NCBI GenBank assembly: GCA_002413045.1
Contig: DHWF01000006.1
Coordinates: 958-45,919, forward strand
Direction: 5' to 3'
Origin: Chloroflexi bacterium UBA5189
GTDB taxonomy: Bacteria > Chloroflexota > Limnocylindria > Limnocylindrales > CSP1-4
DNA length: 44,962 nucleotides
Positions within the stretch are counted from its first letter, which is position 1, and each line of letters opens with the position of its first letter. The notes below the pieces were generated by a model. That model was not told the origin of the DNA and made no database searches. It saw nothing but the letters and a program-made list of their open reading frames with translations. Of the stretch, positions 7,748 through 16,472 are shown one piece after another. Position numbers and translations under genes: made by a program.

Positions 7748-8947
7748 ATGGAACCGCTCCGCACCGCCGAGCTGCTGTCGATCGGGACGGAGCTGACGGT
7801 CGGCGAGACGCGCGACACGAACGCGGGCGACCTCGCTCGCGACCTCACCCGGCGCGGCGTCGTCGTCGGCAGGATCACGGCGCTGCCGGACGATCTCGGC
7901 GTCGTGACCAGTGCCTTCGGTGAGGCGCTCGCGAGGGCGGACCTCGTGATCTCGACGGGCGGGCTCGGGCCGACGCCGGACGACCTCACCCGCGAGGCGA
8001 TTGCCGCGCTCCTCGGCGAGACGCCGGCGGTCGATCCCGAGCTCGAGACATGGCTGCGGGCGCTGTTCGTGCGACGCAACCTGCCGTTCCCCGAGGCGAA
8101 CAGCAAGCAGGCCTGGCTGATCCCGTCGGCTGTCGCAATCCCGAACGAGAACGGGACGGCACCCGGTTGGTTCGTGACCCGGGCCGACCGCCGGATCGTG
8201 GTTGCCCTGCCCGGGCCGCCGCGTGAGATGCGCCCGATGTGGGACGGCTGGGTCGTGCCCCGGCTGCTCGAGCGCGGGCTCGGGCGCCCGATCGCCTCGG
8301 TCACGCTCCGGCTCGCCGGAATCGGCGAATCCGCGATCGCGGATCGGCTCGGGTCGTTGCTCGACGCCGGGTCGCGCCCGATGGTCGCCACGTATGCGCG
8401 CGCCGACGCTGTCGACATCCGGATCTGGGCGCACGACGACGCAGGCGAGGAGCCGGCAGGGAGCGCAGCCGAGGTCGTCGCGGCCGCCGAGGACCGGATC
8501 GTGGGCATGCTCGGTGAGCACGTCTGGGCGCGCGGGGAAACCACCTGGCCGGCCGCGCTGCGCGAGGCGCTCGAGACGCGCGGCTGGTCGCTGGCCGCGG
8601 TCGAGATCGGGCTGCGCGGCGCGCTGCTGGCGCTGCTCGGGGAGGGGCTCGCGGACAAGCTGGCCTTCGGCGAGGTGCTGCTCGCGCGCCCGGAGCCGCA
8701 CGACGGGCATCGGGCCACCCTCGAGCACCTCGCGGAGCGGGTGCGCGAGCTCGGTCCCGCAGACGTCGGGGTTGCGGTCGAGGCCCGCGAGCGCGGTGGC
8801 GACACCGCGGTCACGGTCGCGGTGGTCACGCCGGACGGCGCCCACCGTGAGACGCGCGTCGTGTTCCTGGGCGGCGCGCTGGGCCGCGGCCGCGCGGCGA
8901 CGGCGACCGCCGCGATCGTGCTCGCGCGCCTCCGTACGCCCGCCTGA
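7748..8947 (+). CDS. cinA: CinA-family protein with degenerate C-terminal deamidase domain
   Basis: Protein of 399 aa, close to the usual length of about 410. The N-terminal MoCF-fold domain (COG1058; ADP-ribose pyrophosphatase in characterised members) is well preserved: ELLSIGTELTVGETRDTNA, then STGGLGPTPDDLTREAI (residues 69-85), NSKQAWLIPSA and ALPGPPREM. The C-terminal half aligns by position with the CinA/PncC NMN-deamidase domain. There the active-site signature ESCTGG is replaced by VEIGLRG (residues ~292-298), and the later part keeps only a general pattern, so deamidase activity is probably lost. The ATG at 7748 is preceded by TACCCT rather than a Shine-Dalgarno. A sister MBL gene follows 38 nt downstream. 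Confidence 0.9.
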   Translation: MEPLRTAELLSIGTELTVGETRDTNAGDLARDLTRRGVVVGRITALPDDLGVVTSAFGEALARADLVISTGGLGPTPDDLTREAIAALLGETPAVDPELETWLRALFVRRNLPFPEANSKQAWLIPSAVAIPNENGTAPGWFVTRADRRIVVALPGPPREMRPMWDGWVVPRLLERGLGRPIASVTLRLAGIGESAIADRLGSLLDAGSRPMVATYARADAVDIRIWAHDDAGEEPAGSAAEVVAAAEDRIVGMLGEHVWARGETTWPAALREALETRGWSLAAVEIGLRGALLALLGEGLADKLAFGEVLLARPEPHDGHRATLEHLAERVRELGPADVGVAVEARERGGDTAVTVAVVTPDGAHRETRVVFLGGALGRGRAATATAAIVLARLRTPA

Positions 8948-8985
8948 CCCGCTACCGTGTCGGCTGACCCCCGCCTGGAGTGACG

Positions 8986-9798
8986 ATGCGCCTCACGATC
9001 CTCGGCACCGGAACCGCGCGGCCTGTTGGCGACACGCCGCAGTCCGGGGTGCTTGTCGAGGCGGGCGACGCGATCATCCTGTTCGACATCGGGAGCGGAA
9101 TCGCCTCCCAGGTCGAGAAGCGGATGAACGCGGCGGATCTGTCCGCGCTGTTCGTCGGGCATTTCCACGCCGATCACTGGATCGACATCGGACCGCTTCG
9201 GTATCGCTTTCCGTGGGGCGAGCCCGCGCCGCGGCCGCTCCCGCTGTACCTGCCGCCCGGCGGCCGGGAGAAGCTCAGCAACCTCGCCGCCGCCATCGCC
9301 GAGCGCCCGAACTTCTTCGAGCCGGCCTACGCGATCACCGAGTACGAGACCGGCCAGGTCTTCCAGATCGGCCCGCTGACCGTCGTGCCCCACGCGGTCG
9401 GCCACTACGTCCCCGCGTGGTCGATGGAGATCACCGGCCCGAATGGCGAGCGCGTCGTCTATGCGGGCGACATGGGCCCGTCCGAGATGGTCGTCGAGCT
9501 GGCGCGCGACGCAGAGGTGCTGATCCTCGAGGCGACCCTCGTCTCAGGCTCGACCGACGATGCCCGCCGCGGCCACATCGACACCGACGAGGCGATCGAC
9601 CACGTCCGCCGATCCAACGTTCGACAGGGGGTCCTCGTCCATTACCACTCCGAGCGGCGCGCGATCATCGCGGCGCAGTGCGCGGCGTCGGGGCTGGCCG
9701 TGGAGCCGGCGGTGTCCGGGATGGTCGTCGACGTCGAGCCCGGCTCGGTCCGGATCTCCGGACCACGGGCCAGCTACGAGACGGTCAGCACCGGCTGA
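8986..9798 (+). CDS. MBL-fold metallo-hydrolase (RNase Z / YhfI-like)
   Basis: Protein of 270 aa with the metallo-beta-lactamase fold. The N-terminus MRLTILGTGTARP is the RNase Z/AtsA type. The metal motif HFHADH is at residues 59-64, the bridging aspartate in YAGDMG (about 164), and a late histidine in VHYHSE (about 220). The arrangement matches the single-domain RNase Z-like/phosphodiesterase group. No exosite arm typical of tRNA-processing RNase Z is evident, so a small-molecule ester or phosphodiester substrate is as likely. The ATG at 8986 has GGAG 5 nt upstream; a GTG at 8980 overlaps that site and is less likely. The 3' end overlaps the convergent mrp gene by 25 nt. Confidence 0.9.
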   Translation: MRLTILGTGTARPVGDTPQSGVLVEAGDAIILFDIGSGIASQVEKRMNAADLSALFVGHFHADHWIDIGPLRYRFPWGEPAPRPLPLYLPPGGREKLSNLAAAIAERPNFFEPAYAITEYETGQVFQIGPLTVVPHAVGHYVPAWSMEITGPNGERVVYAGDMGPSEMVVELARDAEVLILEATLVSGSTDDARRGHIDTDEAIDHVRRSNVRQGVLVHYHSERRAIIAAQCAASGLAVEPAVSGMVVDVEPGSVRISGPRASYETVSTG

Positions 9799-10853
9799 CT
9801 CGCCGCCGCGGCGGCTCGAACGCTCATGCGCGCGGCGATCGTGCGCGCGATGCTCGTGAGGGCGAGGGCCGCCGGACCCGGCTCGCGTTGCGCGACGGCC
9901 GGCACGCCGACGTCGCCACCCTGGCGGACGGTGATGTCGAGCGGGACCCCGCCGAGGTACTCGAGCCCGAACTGCGTCGCGAACCGCTCGCCGCCGCCGC
10001 GGCCGAAGATCTCGGTCGCCTCGCCGCAGTGCGGGCAGATGAACGCGGTCATGTTCTCGACGAGCCCCACGACCGGCACGCTCATGCGCTTGAACATCGC
10101 CAGCGCCTTCTCGACGTCGAGGAGGCTGACCTCCTGGGGCGTGGTCACGAGGACGGCGCCGGAGACCGGCACGGCCTGTGCCAGCGTGAGCTGGGCGTCC
10201 GAGGTGCCCGGCGGCAGGTCGATGACGAGGTAGTCGAGCTCGCCCCAGTCGACGTCGCGCAGGAACTGGGTGATCGCGCCACCGACGAGCGGGCCGCGCC
10301 AGATGATCGGCTGGCCGGCCGGGACGAAGAACTGGATCGAGATCGCCTTCACGCCGTGCCGCACGAGCGGCATGATCTTGTTGTCCTCGGTCTTGCCGGG
10401 CTGGCCTTCGAGGCCGAGCATGAGTGGCACATTGGGGCCGGTGATGTCGGCATCCAGCAGGCCGACCGAGGCCCCGTCGCGAGCGAGCGCCACGGCGAGA
10501 TTCACGGCGACCGTGCTCTTGCCGACGCCGCCCTTTCCGGAGGCGACCGCGAGGACGTTCTTGACGCCCGGCAGGAGCTGCTCGGCGGTCCGCGGCGCCG
10601 CGCGGCGGACGCTGGCGCCCCAGGTCAGCTCGACCGACTCGACGCCGATCGGATCGAGGGCCGCGTGGACGCGCGTCTCGATCTCGTCCTTGAGCGGACA
10701 GGCGGGCGTGGTCAGCTCGATCTGAAAGGCGACGTTCGCCCCGTCCACCCGCAGGTCCCGGATCATGTTCCGGGTCACCAGGTCGCCGCCGAGCTCCGGC
10801 TCCTGGACGTGCCGGAGCGCATCCATGACCGCGGCCTCGGTGATCTGCAGCAT
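9774..10853 (-). CDS. mrp: Mrp/ApbC-family iron-sulfur cluster carrier ATPase
   Basis: Protein of 359 aa. The N-terminal MIP18/DUF59 domain (residues ~1-85; MDALRHVQEPELGGDL...TTPACPLKDEIE) is followed by a deviant-Walker P-loop NTPase. Key motifs are GKGGVGKST (106-114), the switch region LLDADITGPN, LVIDLPPGTSDAQLT, and the cluster-binding CPHC motif (about 265-270) preceded by VENMTAF. This is the canonical layout of scaffold/carrier proteins that pass 4Fe-4S clusters to apo-enzymes. The ATG at 10853 has GAGGAAC upstream; a GTG at 10883 is a possible alternative. The gene is divergent from the pot operon and its 3' end overlaps the MBL gene. Confidence 0.95.
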   Translation of the reverse strand: MLQITEAAVMDALRHVQEPELGGDLVTRNMIRDLRVDGANVAFQIELTTPACPLKDEIETRVHAALDPIGVESVELTWGASVRRAAPRTAEQLLPGVKNVLAVASGKGGVGKSTVAVNLAVALARDGASVGLLDADITGPNVPLMLGLEGQPGKTEDNKIMPLVRHGVKAISIQFFVPAGQPIIWRGPLVGGAITQFLRDVDWGELDYLVIDLPPGTSDAQLTLAQAVPVSGAVLVTTPQEVSLLDVEKALAMFKRMSVPVVGLVENMTAFICPHCGEATEIFGRGGGERFATQFGLEYLGGVPLDITVRQGGDVGVPAVAQREPGPAALALTSIARTIAARMSVRAAAAASQPVLTVS

Positions 10854-11174
10854 GCGGGGCGTTCCTCGGGTTCGACGCGTCACGTTCGTTTCTGACGGGA
10901 TCCGTGCCGATATCGTAGCCCGCGTCCCGGAACGACGCCGTCATCACGGCGCGCTCCTCCCGGCGTGAACCAGCGAGCGCCGCCCTACCTGTGGATTTCG
11001 CAGTCGAGCGCGCGATCCCGCACGATTCTCGCACCCGGGCGCCGCGAGGCGGCACGGGATTCCGTGGTTTGACACCCCTCATCGGCGATGCCTATCCTCG
11101 CCGCCACGGGTCGGGACCGCATCGCGCGGTCGGAGGGCGGCTCGGGGTCCGGCGAAGAGGAGAACCCCGCCCGG
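10854..11174. other. Divergent regulatory region between mrp and potA
   Basis: About 320 nt without a gene. It holds a consensus forward promoter (11069-11098) for the pot operon. On the reverse strand a TACGAT (10912-10917) could be a -10 for mrp, but its -35 is weak. The remainder shows no clear operator repeat. Confidence 0.55.
11069..11098 (+). promoter_or_regulatory. Promoter of the potABCD operon (TTGACA-N18-TATCCT)
   Basis: A perfect -35 TTGACA (11069-11074) and -10 TATCCT (11093-11098) are separated by 18 nt. The predicted start near 11105 lies downstream of an ATG at 11088, so that ATG cannot be the translation start. The true start is then the GTG at 11175, which has AGAGGAG (11156-11162) upstream. 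Confidence 0.75.
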
Positions 11175-12368
11175 GTGACAGACGTCGCAGTCCGGCTGGT
11201 TCAGCTCACGAAGCGCTTCGGTGGCGACACCACGGGCAAGCGGGTCGCGACATACGTCGACGGTGCCAAGGCCGACGACACCTTCCTCGCCGTCGACCAT
11301 ATCGACCTCGAGGTCCGCGACGGCGAGTTCTTCAGCCTGCTCGGGCCAAGCGGCTGCGGCAAGACCACGACCCTCCGCATGATCGGCGGTTTCGAGCAGC
11401 CAACGTCAGGCCTGATCGAGCTCAAGGGCGAGGATGTTTCCTGGCTGCCGGCCTACCAGCGCAACGTCAACACCGTCTTTCAGAACTACGCCCTGTTCCC
11501 CCACCTGACCGTCTTCGAGAACGTCGCGTTCGGCCTCCGACGGCGCAAGGTGGCCGATGCCGACATCAAGCAGCGCGTCGGCGACATGCTCGAGCTGGTC
11601 GAGCTGCCGGGCTACGAGCGACGCAAGCCGGGCCAGCTGTCGGGCGGGCAGGCGCAGCGGGTCGCCTTGGCGCGCGCGCTCGTCAACAAGCCGGCCGTGC
11701 TCCTCCTCGACGAGCCGCTCGGCGCCCTCGACCTCAAGCTCCGCAAGCAGATGCAGGTGGAGCTGAAGCGCATCCAGCAAGAGGTCCGGATCACGTTCAT
11801 CTACGTGACCCACGACCAGGAAGAGGCGATGACGATGTCGGATCGCATCGCGGTCATGAACAAGGGCAAGTACGAGCAGCTGGGCGACCCGGAGGTGCTC
11901 TACGAACGACCTCAGACACGTTTCGTCGCCGGGTTCCTCGGGGTCAGCAACCTGCTCCGCGCCACGCCGGACGGGCCCGTCGATGGGTACGCGGTCTACC
12001 GGCTGGCCGACGCCACCGCGGTCCGCGTTCCGCAGCAGCTTGTCCAGGGTGAATCCGGACCGGTGGCGATCGGGGTCCGGCCGGAGAAGATCCGCCTGTC
12101 CGAGGCAAAGGCGGACGTCGCCCCTGGGCTGAACCGGCTCGCCGGCGTCATTTCCGACGCCTCCTATCTCGGCGTCAGCACGCAATACATCGTCTCGCTC
12201 GCCGGTGGCGGTTCCGTCACCGTCTACGAACAGAACGTCGAACGCGCCACGAAGTCCGAGCTCTGGACGGCCGGCGAGTCGGTCCAGCTCACGTGGGTCC
12301 CGGAACACTCGTTCGTCGTCGCCGACGAAGGGTCGGCAAGCAACGCTGCACAGGAGGACCTGTCATGA
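11175..12368 (+). CDS. potA: ABC importer ATP-binding protein, spermidine/putrescine (PotA) type
   Basis: Protein of 397 aa that energises import by the PotBC-type permease. Walker A is GPSGCGKTT (57-65), the Q-loop NVNTVFQNYALFPH, the signature QLSGGQAQR (~154), Walker B VLLLDEPLGALD, and the H-loop YVTHDQEEAM. A C-terminal TOBE/OB regulatory domain follows (residues ~270-390, ending LTWVPEHSFVV). A 15-20 residue insertion before the usual LAVDHIDL strand is unusual (GDTTGKRVATYVDGAKADD). The GTG start at 11175 is supported by the promoter position. The stop overlaps potD as ATGA. Substrate specificity cannot be read from the ATPase; polyamine is only the family default. Confidence 0.92.
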   Translation: MTDVAVRLVQLTKRFGGDTTGKRVATYVDGAKADDTFLAVDHIDLEVRDGEFFSLLGPSGCGKTTTLRMIGGFEQPTSGLIELKGEDVSWLPAYQRNVNTVFQNYALFPHLTVFENVAFGLRRRKVADADIKQRVGDMLELVELPGYERRKPGQLSGGQAQRVALARALVNKPAVLLLDEPLGALDLKLRKQMQVELKRIQQEVRITFIYVTHDQEEAMTMSDRIAVMNKGKYEQLGDPEVLYERPQTRFVAGFLGVSNLLRATPDGPVDGYAVYRLADATAVRVPQQLVQGESGPVAIGVRPEKIRLSEAKADVAPGLNRLAGVISDASYLGVSTQYIVSLAGGGSVTVYEQNVERATKSELWTAGESVQLTWVPEHSFVVADEGSASNAAQEDLS

Positions 12369-13645
12369 CCATCCGCCAGAGCGAGACCCCCGAACCCGGC
12401 TCGTGGGACGTCGCGGACATCAGCCGCCGGCGCTTCCTCCAGGGCAGCGTCCTCGTCGGCTTCTCCGCGTTCCTCGCGGCGTGCGCCGGCTCGACGACGC
12501 CCACGAGCTCGGAGCCGCCCGCCTCGATCTTCATCCCGACGGCACCGCCGGTCAGCCTCGCGCCATCGGTCCCGCCGACGCCGCTGCCCGCCCCGACCGG
12601 CCCGCTCAAGTTCGCGAACTGGCCCGCCTACATCGACCTGGTCGGCTCGGCGGGCGACAACGGCGTGTACGCCAAGGGCTCGTCGCCGACGATCGAGCAG
12701 TTCAAGAAGAAGTACAACGTCGACGTCGACTACGTCGAGGCCATCGAGGACAACAAGACCTTCTACGCCAAGATCCAGGCGCAGCTCCAGGCCGGTACGC
12801 CAACCGGCTGGGACCTGATCGTCATCACCGACTGGCTCGCCGCCAAGGTCATCAGCAAGGGCTGGGCGGAGCCGATCATCCCGGAAGACGTTCCGAACGC
12901 GGTCGCCAACCTCGTCGACTCGCTCAAGAACCGACCGTGGGACGCGACGAACGCGTACCACTACCCGTGGCAGTCCGGCATGACCGGCATCGGCTACAAC
13001 AAGAAGAGCCTCGCGGCAGCTGGGATTGCCATCCCGACGAGCCTGGCCCAGCTATGGGCCATCAAGGCCGACAAGGTCAGCTTCCTCACCGAGTCGCGGG
13101 ATACGTTCGGCCTCGGGCTGCTCAAGCTCGGGAAGCAAGCTGACCCGGCCACGACGACCACCGACGACCTGCAGGCCGTCCACGACGACATCAAGCCGCT
13201 CGTCGATGCCGGCCTGATCTTCGCGGACAACTCGTACCTGAACAACTTCGCGAGCAAGAAGACGTGGGCCGCGATGGTCTGGTCCGGCGACCTGGCGTCA
13301 TCGGGCGGCGCGGACGACATCTTCCAGGTGCCCGACGAGGGCGTGATGATCTGGACGGACAATATGGTCATCCCGAAGGGCGCGGCGAACAAGTACACCG
13401 CGGAGCTGATGATCAACTTCGTCTACGACCCGGTCGTCGCGGCCCAGATCGAGGACTACGTCTACTACGTGTGTCCGGTGAAGGGCGCCGATGTCGAGAT
13501 CAAGAAGATCGACGCCGCAGCCGCCACGAACCCGTTGATCTTCCCGACCCCGGACATCCAGGCGAAGTACCACAACTTCCAGTTCCTGAGCGATGAGCTG
13601 GAGACCTCGCTCGACGAGCTCTACCTCGACCTGACCGGCGGCTGA
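12365..13645 (+). CDS. potD: Extracellular substrate-binding lipoprotein, PotD type
   Basis: Protein of 426 aa. It has a twin-arginine signal (SRRRFLQ, residues 20-26) and a lipobox LAAC with the lipidated cysteine at residue 40, so it is a Tat-exported, membrane-anchored lipoprotein. A low-complexity Pro/Ser/Thr linker (~42-77) leads to a cluster D-type binding fold (LKFANWPAYID, then DVDYVEAIEDNKTFYAKI, WDLIVITDWLAAKV, AYHYPWQSGMTGIGYNKKS). These are hallmarks of the spermidine/putrescine-binding family (SBP_bac_8). The ligand could be a polyamine or another small cation. It overlaps potA by 4 nt and is followed by potB after 21 nt. Confidence 0.92.
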   Translation: MTIRQSETPEPGSWDVADISRRRFLQGSVLVGFSAFLAACAGSTTPTSSEPPASIFIPTAPPVSLAPSVPPTPLPAPTGPLKFANWPAYIDLVGSAGDNGVYAKGSSPTIEQFKKKYNVDVDYVEAIEDNKTFYAKIQAQLQAGTPTGWDLIVITDWLAAKVISKGWAEPIIPEDVPNAVANLVDSLKNRPWDATNAYHYPWQSGMTGIGYNKKSLAAAGIAIPTSLAQLWAIKADKVSFLTESRDTFGLGLLKLGKQADPATTTTDDLQAVHDDIKPLVDAGLIFADNSYLNNFASKKTWAAMVWSGDLASSGGADDIFQVPDEGVMIWTDNMVIPKGAANKYTAELMINFVYDPVVAAQIEDYVYYVCPVKGADVEIKKIDAAAATNPLIFPTPDIQAKYHNFQFLSDELETSLDELYLDLTGG

Positions 13646-13666
13646 GGCCGGGTCGACGAGCCCGAG

Positions 13667-14557
13667 ATGACCGCCGTCGTCGCGACTCCACCACGACCCA
13701 GCGTCCTGCGCCGGATCGCGCGCCTCGCGCCGTACATCCTGTTGACGCCAGGCCTCCTGTGGCTCCTGTACTTCTTCATCTGGCCGCTCGCCCAGATGAC
13801 GCTCATGTCCGTATCCAGCGGCACCCTGGACACCGGCTTCCACGTGACCGGGACGCTCAAGTCGTTCAGCGATGCACTGACCAAGTTCGGCACCCAGTGG
13901 GGCAACTCGCTCTTGTACGGCGGCACCAGCACGGTCCTGGACTTCCTGATCGGCTTCCCGGTCGCCTACACGATCGCGTTCAAGGGCGGGCGCTACAAGA
14001 ACCTGCTGCTGTTCATGGTCATCGCGCCGTTCTTCACCAGCTTCCTGATCCGGACGATCAGCTGGCAGATCCTGCTCGGTGATGAAGGGCCGATTCTCGC
14101 GTTCCTGAAGCACACGCTCGGGATCGTCCCGGTCGACTTCTCGATCCTGTACAGCCCGGTCGCGGTCATCTCCGGGCTCACCTACAACTTCCTGCCGTTC
14201 ATGATCCTGCCGATGTATGTCGCGCTCGAGAAGATCGACTTCCGGCTCCTCGAGGCGGCCGGCGACCTGTACGGCAGCAGCTGGCAGACGTTCCGGCGGG
14301 TCACCTTCCCGCTTGCCCTGCCGGGCGTTTTCGCCGGCTCGATCCTGACGTTCATCCCCGCGATGGGTGACTACGTGAATGCCGAACTCCTCGGCAGTCC
14401 GAAGACCCGCATGATCGGCAACGTCATCCAGGGCCGGTTCCTGCAATCGACGGATTACCCGAGCGCGTCCGCGCTGTCGCTCCTGCTCATGCTCGGCATC
14501 CTCATCGCGGTAGGCATCTACGCCCGGGCGCTGGGCACCGAGGAGCTGACGGGATGA
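13667..14557 (+). CDS. potB: ABC importer permease, PotB type
   Basis: Protein of 296 aa with about six membrane segments, beginning with IARLAPYILLTPGLLWLLYF. The binding-protein-dependent transport EAA loop is present as LEAAGDLYGSSWQTFRRVTFPLALPG (residues ~200-225), which docks the ATPase. Sequence features such as TISWQILLGDEGPI and ITFIPAMGDYVNAELLG-type runs are typical of PotB/PotH. It overlaps potC by ATGA, so the two permease subunits are translationally coupled. Confidence 0.93.
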   Translation: MTAVVATPPRPSVLRRIARLAPYILLTPGLLWLLYFFIWPLAQMTLMSVSSGTLDTGFHVTGTLKSFSDALTKFGTQWGNSLLYGGTSTVLDFLIGFPVAYTIAFKGGRYKNLLLFMVIAPFFTSFLIRTISWQILLGDEGPILAFLKHTLGIVPVDFSILYSPVAVISGLTYNFLPFMILPMYVALEKIDFRLLEAAGDLYGSSWQTFRRVTFPLALPGVFAGSILTFIPAMGDYVNAELLGSPKTRMIGNVIQGRFLQSTDYPSASALSLLLMLGILIAVGIYARALGTEELTG

Positions 14558-15459
14558 CCACCGCGACGACGACGTACGCGGGCACTCGTACGCGCACTCC
14601 CGTCGGGCGTCGCCTCGGCAGGGGCATCGGGCGCCGGTTGCTGCCCGGGTTCACGGCCCTGGCGATCGGCTATCTGCTGATCCCGATCGTCGTGATGATC
14701 CTGTTCTCGTTCAACGACTACCAGGGCAAGTTCAACTTCATCTGGAATGGGTTCACCCTCAAGGCCTGGGAGGCGCCACTGGCGTGGCCGGGCCTTCCGG
14801 ACGCACTCAAGCTCAGCCTGACGATCGCGGCCCTGTCGACATTGTTCGCAACGTTGCTCGGAACGATGATCGGGCTGGCCCTGACCCGCTATCAGTTCCG
14901 CGGCCGGGGCCTGATCAATGGCCTCATCTTCCTGCCGATGGCGTCGCCCGAGATCGTCCTCGGAGCGAGCCTGCTGACCCTGTTCATCAACATCAGCCTC
15001 GGTGCCGGGATCACGCCGCCGGGCCTCGGCTTCCTGCCGAAGACCGCCCTGTCGCTGGGGTTCACGACGATCCTGATCGCGCACATCATGTTCAACATCA
15101 GCTACGTGGTGGTCACCGTGAAGGCTCGCCTGTCCGGCTTCGACCGCCGGCTCGAGGAAGCGGCGATGGACCTCGGCGCGAACGAGTGGACGACGTTCTG
15201 GAAGGTGACCTTCCCGCTCATCTTCCCGGGCATCCTTGCCGCGGCCCTCCTCGCCTTCTCGCTGTCGATCGACGACTTCGTCATCACGAACTTCGTGTCC
15301 GGGACATCGTTGACCTTCCCGATGTGGGTCTACAGCGTCATTCGCAACGCCCTGCCAGCGCAGATCAACGTCATCGGCTCGGCGATCTTCCTGGTGGCCG
15401 TCGGCGGGGTTGCACTGGCAACCCTCATCCAGGGCCGGGCGCCGCGGTTCTCGCGCTAG
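14554..15459 (+). CDS. potC: ABC importer permease, PotC type
   Basis: Protein of 301 aa with six predicted membrane helices. The EAA loop is LEEAAMDLGANEWTTFWKVTFPLIFPG (residues ~203-229). The motif SFSLSIDDFVITNFVSG-like run after it is the PotC/PotI hallmark. It completes the potABCD set. It ends 31 nt before the convergent MetE-like gene. The short GC-rich gap has small GGGC/GCCC hairpins but no T-run, so the transcription end is uncertain. Confidence 0.93.
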   Translation: MTTATTTYAGTRTRTPVGRRLGRGIGRRLLPGFTALAIGYLLIPIVVMILFSFNDYQGKFNFIWNGFTLKAWEAPLAWPGLPDALKLSLTIAALSTLFATLLGTMIGLALTRYQFRGRGLINGLIFLPMASPEIVLGASLLTLFINISLGAGITPPGLGFLPKTALSLGFTTILIAHIMFNISYVVVTVKARLSGFDRRLEEAAMDLGANEWTTFWKVTFPLIFPGILAAALLAFSLSIDDFVITNFVSGTSLTFPMWVYSVIRNALPAQINVIGSAIFLVAVGGVALATLIQGRAPRFSR

Positions 15460-15489
15460 GGCATTCGCCCAGCTCGGGCGTTCGCCCGG

Positions 15490-16470
15490 CTACGGCCGCC
15501 GCCGGGGCGTTCGCTGCGGCATCGCTGCTCGTCGGCCCATCGCCGCGGTTCGGATATCGAGTGCCCGCGGATCGAGGACCGCGACCTGCTCATCAGCGTG
15601 GAGCGCGGCGATGCGGGCGGCCTCTCCGAGGCTGCGGAGCTTCTTCGCGGCGACCGGCCAGCTGATCCGGCCGAGGCCGCCGGCGGTCCCGAGGCCGACG
15701 CGGGCCAGGCCACGGCCGCCAGTCGACGCCGCGTAGTGCGCCGCCCAGACCGGTAGCTCCGGCCGATCGTCCGAGCCCTTCACGGGTTCGATGACGCCGG
15801 CGACGATCCCCCGCTCGCCCGGGGTCCCGGTCACGAGATACCAGTTGTCCGGCCCGGCGATCAGATCGACGGCGAGGCTTGCGTACGGTGCCGCCAGGAT
15901 CGTCTCGACACCGGCTCCCGCCGCCGATCCGCCCACGATGGACAGCGACAGATGGGTCGCCGGCGAGCCGTCGGCGATCCGCAGGTGCGCGTCACGGAAG
16001 CGCGCCCGTTCGGTTGGATCCTCGCCGATCCGGTGGGCCTCGGTCTCCTCGATCTCGACGAGCGCACAACCGGCCGCGGCGAGGTCGAGGATCTCCTCGT
16101 GCAGCGCCTCGGCGAGGGCGGCCACGACGGCGTCCGGATCGAGCCCGTCGAGGTCGATCCGTTTGAGCAGGCTGTACGGGCCGGGCAGGGCCTGCTTGAC
16201 GGCCCGGTTGGTGCGACTCGCGGCGGCCAGCCATGCGTCGACGGCCAGCGGCCCGGATCGGCGCGGGAGGGCGGTCGCGTGGAGCCGGCCGGTTGGCCCG
16301 CCTTCGATGCCATCCAGCCGCAACGCGAGCTGGGCGAGGTCGGGGCTCCCGAGCCGGCCGTCCGTGACCGGCTCCAGGCCGGACTCCTCCTGGGCGCGCA
16401 GCACCATGTCCAGCGGATCCCCGCCTCCGAGTGGCGGCGCTGGCAGGGCTCCAAGCAGCGTGGCGAACAT
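15490..16470 (-). CDS. MetE-fold (cobalamin-independent methionine synthase-like) protein without zinc ligands
   Basis: Protein of 326 aa resembling the C-terminal catalytic barrel of MetE/COG0620 proteins: VTDGRLGSPD near the start, PGPYSLLKR (~110), a central LDLAAAGCALVEIEETE (~145-160), and a late GLGTAGGLGR. In MetE the zinc is held by a His-x-Cys pair, a Glu and a late Cys (in NPDCGLKTR). Here the matching places read THLSL and GTAGGLGR, so the cysteines are absent. A methyl transfer to homocysteine by the usual mechanism is unlikely; a related barrel such as UROD or another methyltransferase is possible. The ATG at 16470 has no Shine-Dalgarno but a palindrome-embedded TACCCT 8 nt upstream. 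It follows the HisN-like gene after 38 nt. Confidence 0.75.
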   Translation of the reverse strand: MFATLLGALPAPPLGGGDPLDMVLRAQEESGLEPVTDGRLGSPDLAQLALRLDGIEGGPTGRLHATALPRRSGPLAVDAWLAAASRTNRAVKQALPGPYSLLKRIDLDGLDPDAVVAALAEALHEEILDLAAAGCALVEIEETEAHRIGEDPTERARFRDAHLRIADGSPATHLSLSIVGGSAAGAGVETILAAPYASLAVDLIAGPDNWYLVTGTPGERGIVAGVIEPVKGSDDRPELPVWAAHYAASTGGRGLARVGLGTAGGLGRISWPVAAKKLRSLGEAARIAALHADEQVAVLDPRALDIRTAAMGRRAAMPQRTPRRRP

Positions 16471-16472
16471 GT

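Noticed and set aside
11088..11174. ATG at 11088 as the start of potA
   Set aside because: It lies between the -35 and -10 boxes of the consensus promoter and the 29 added residues have no family similarity.
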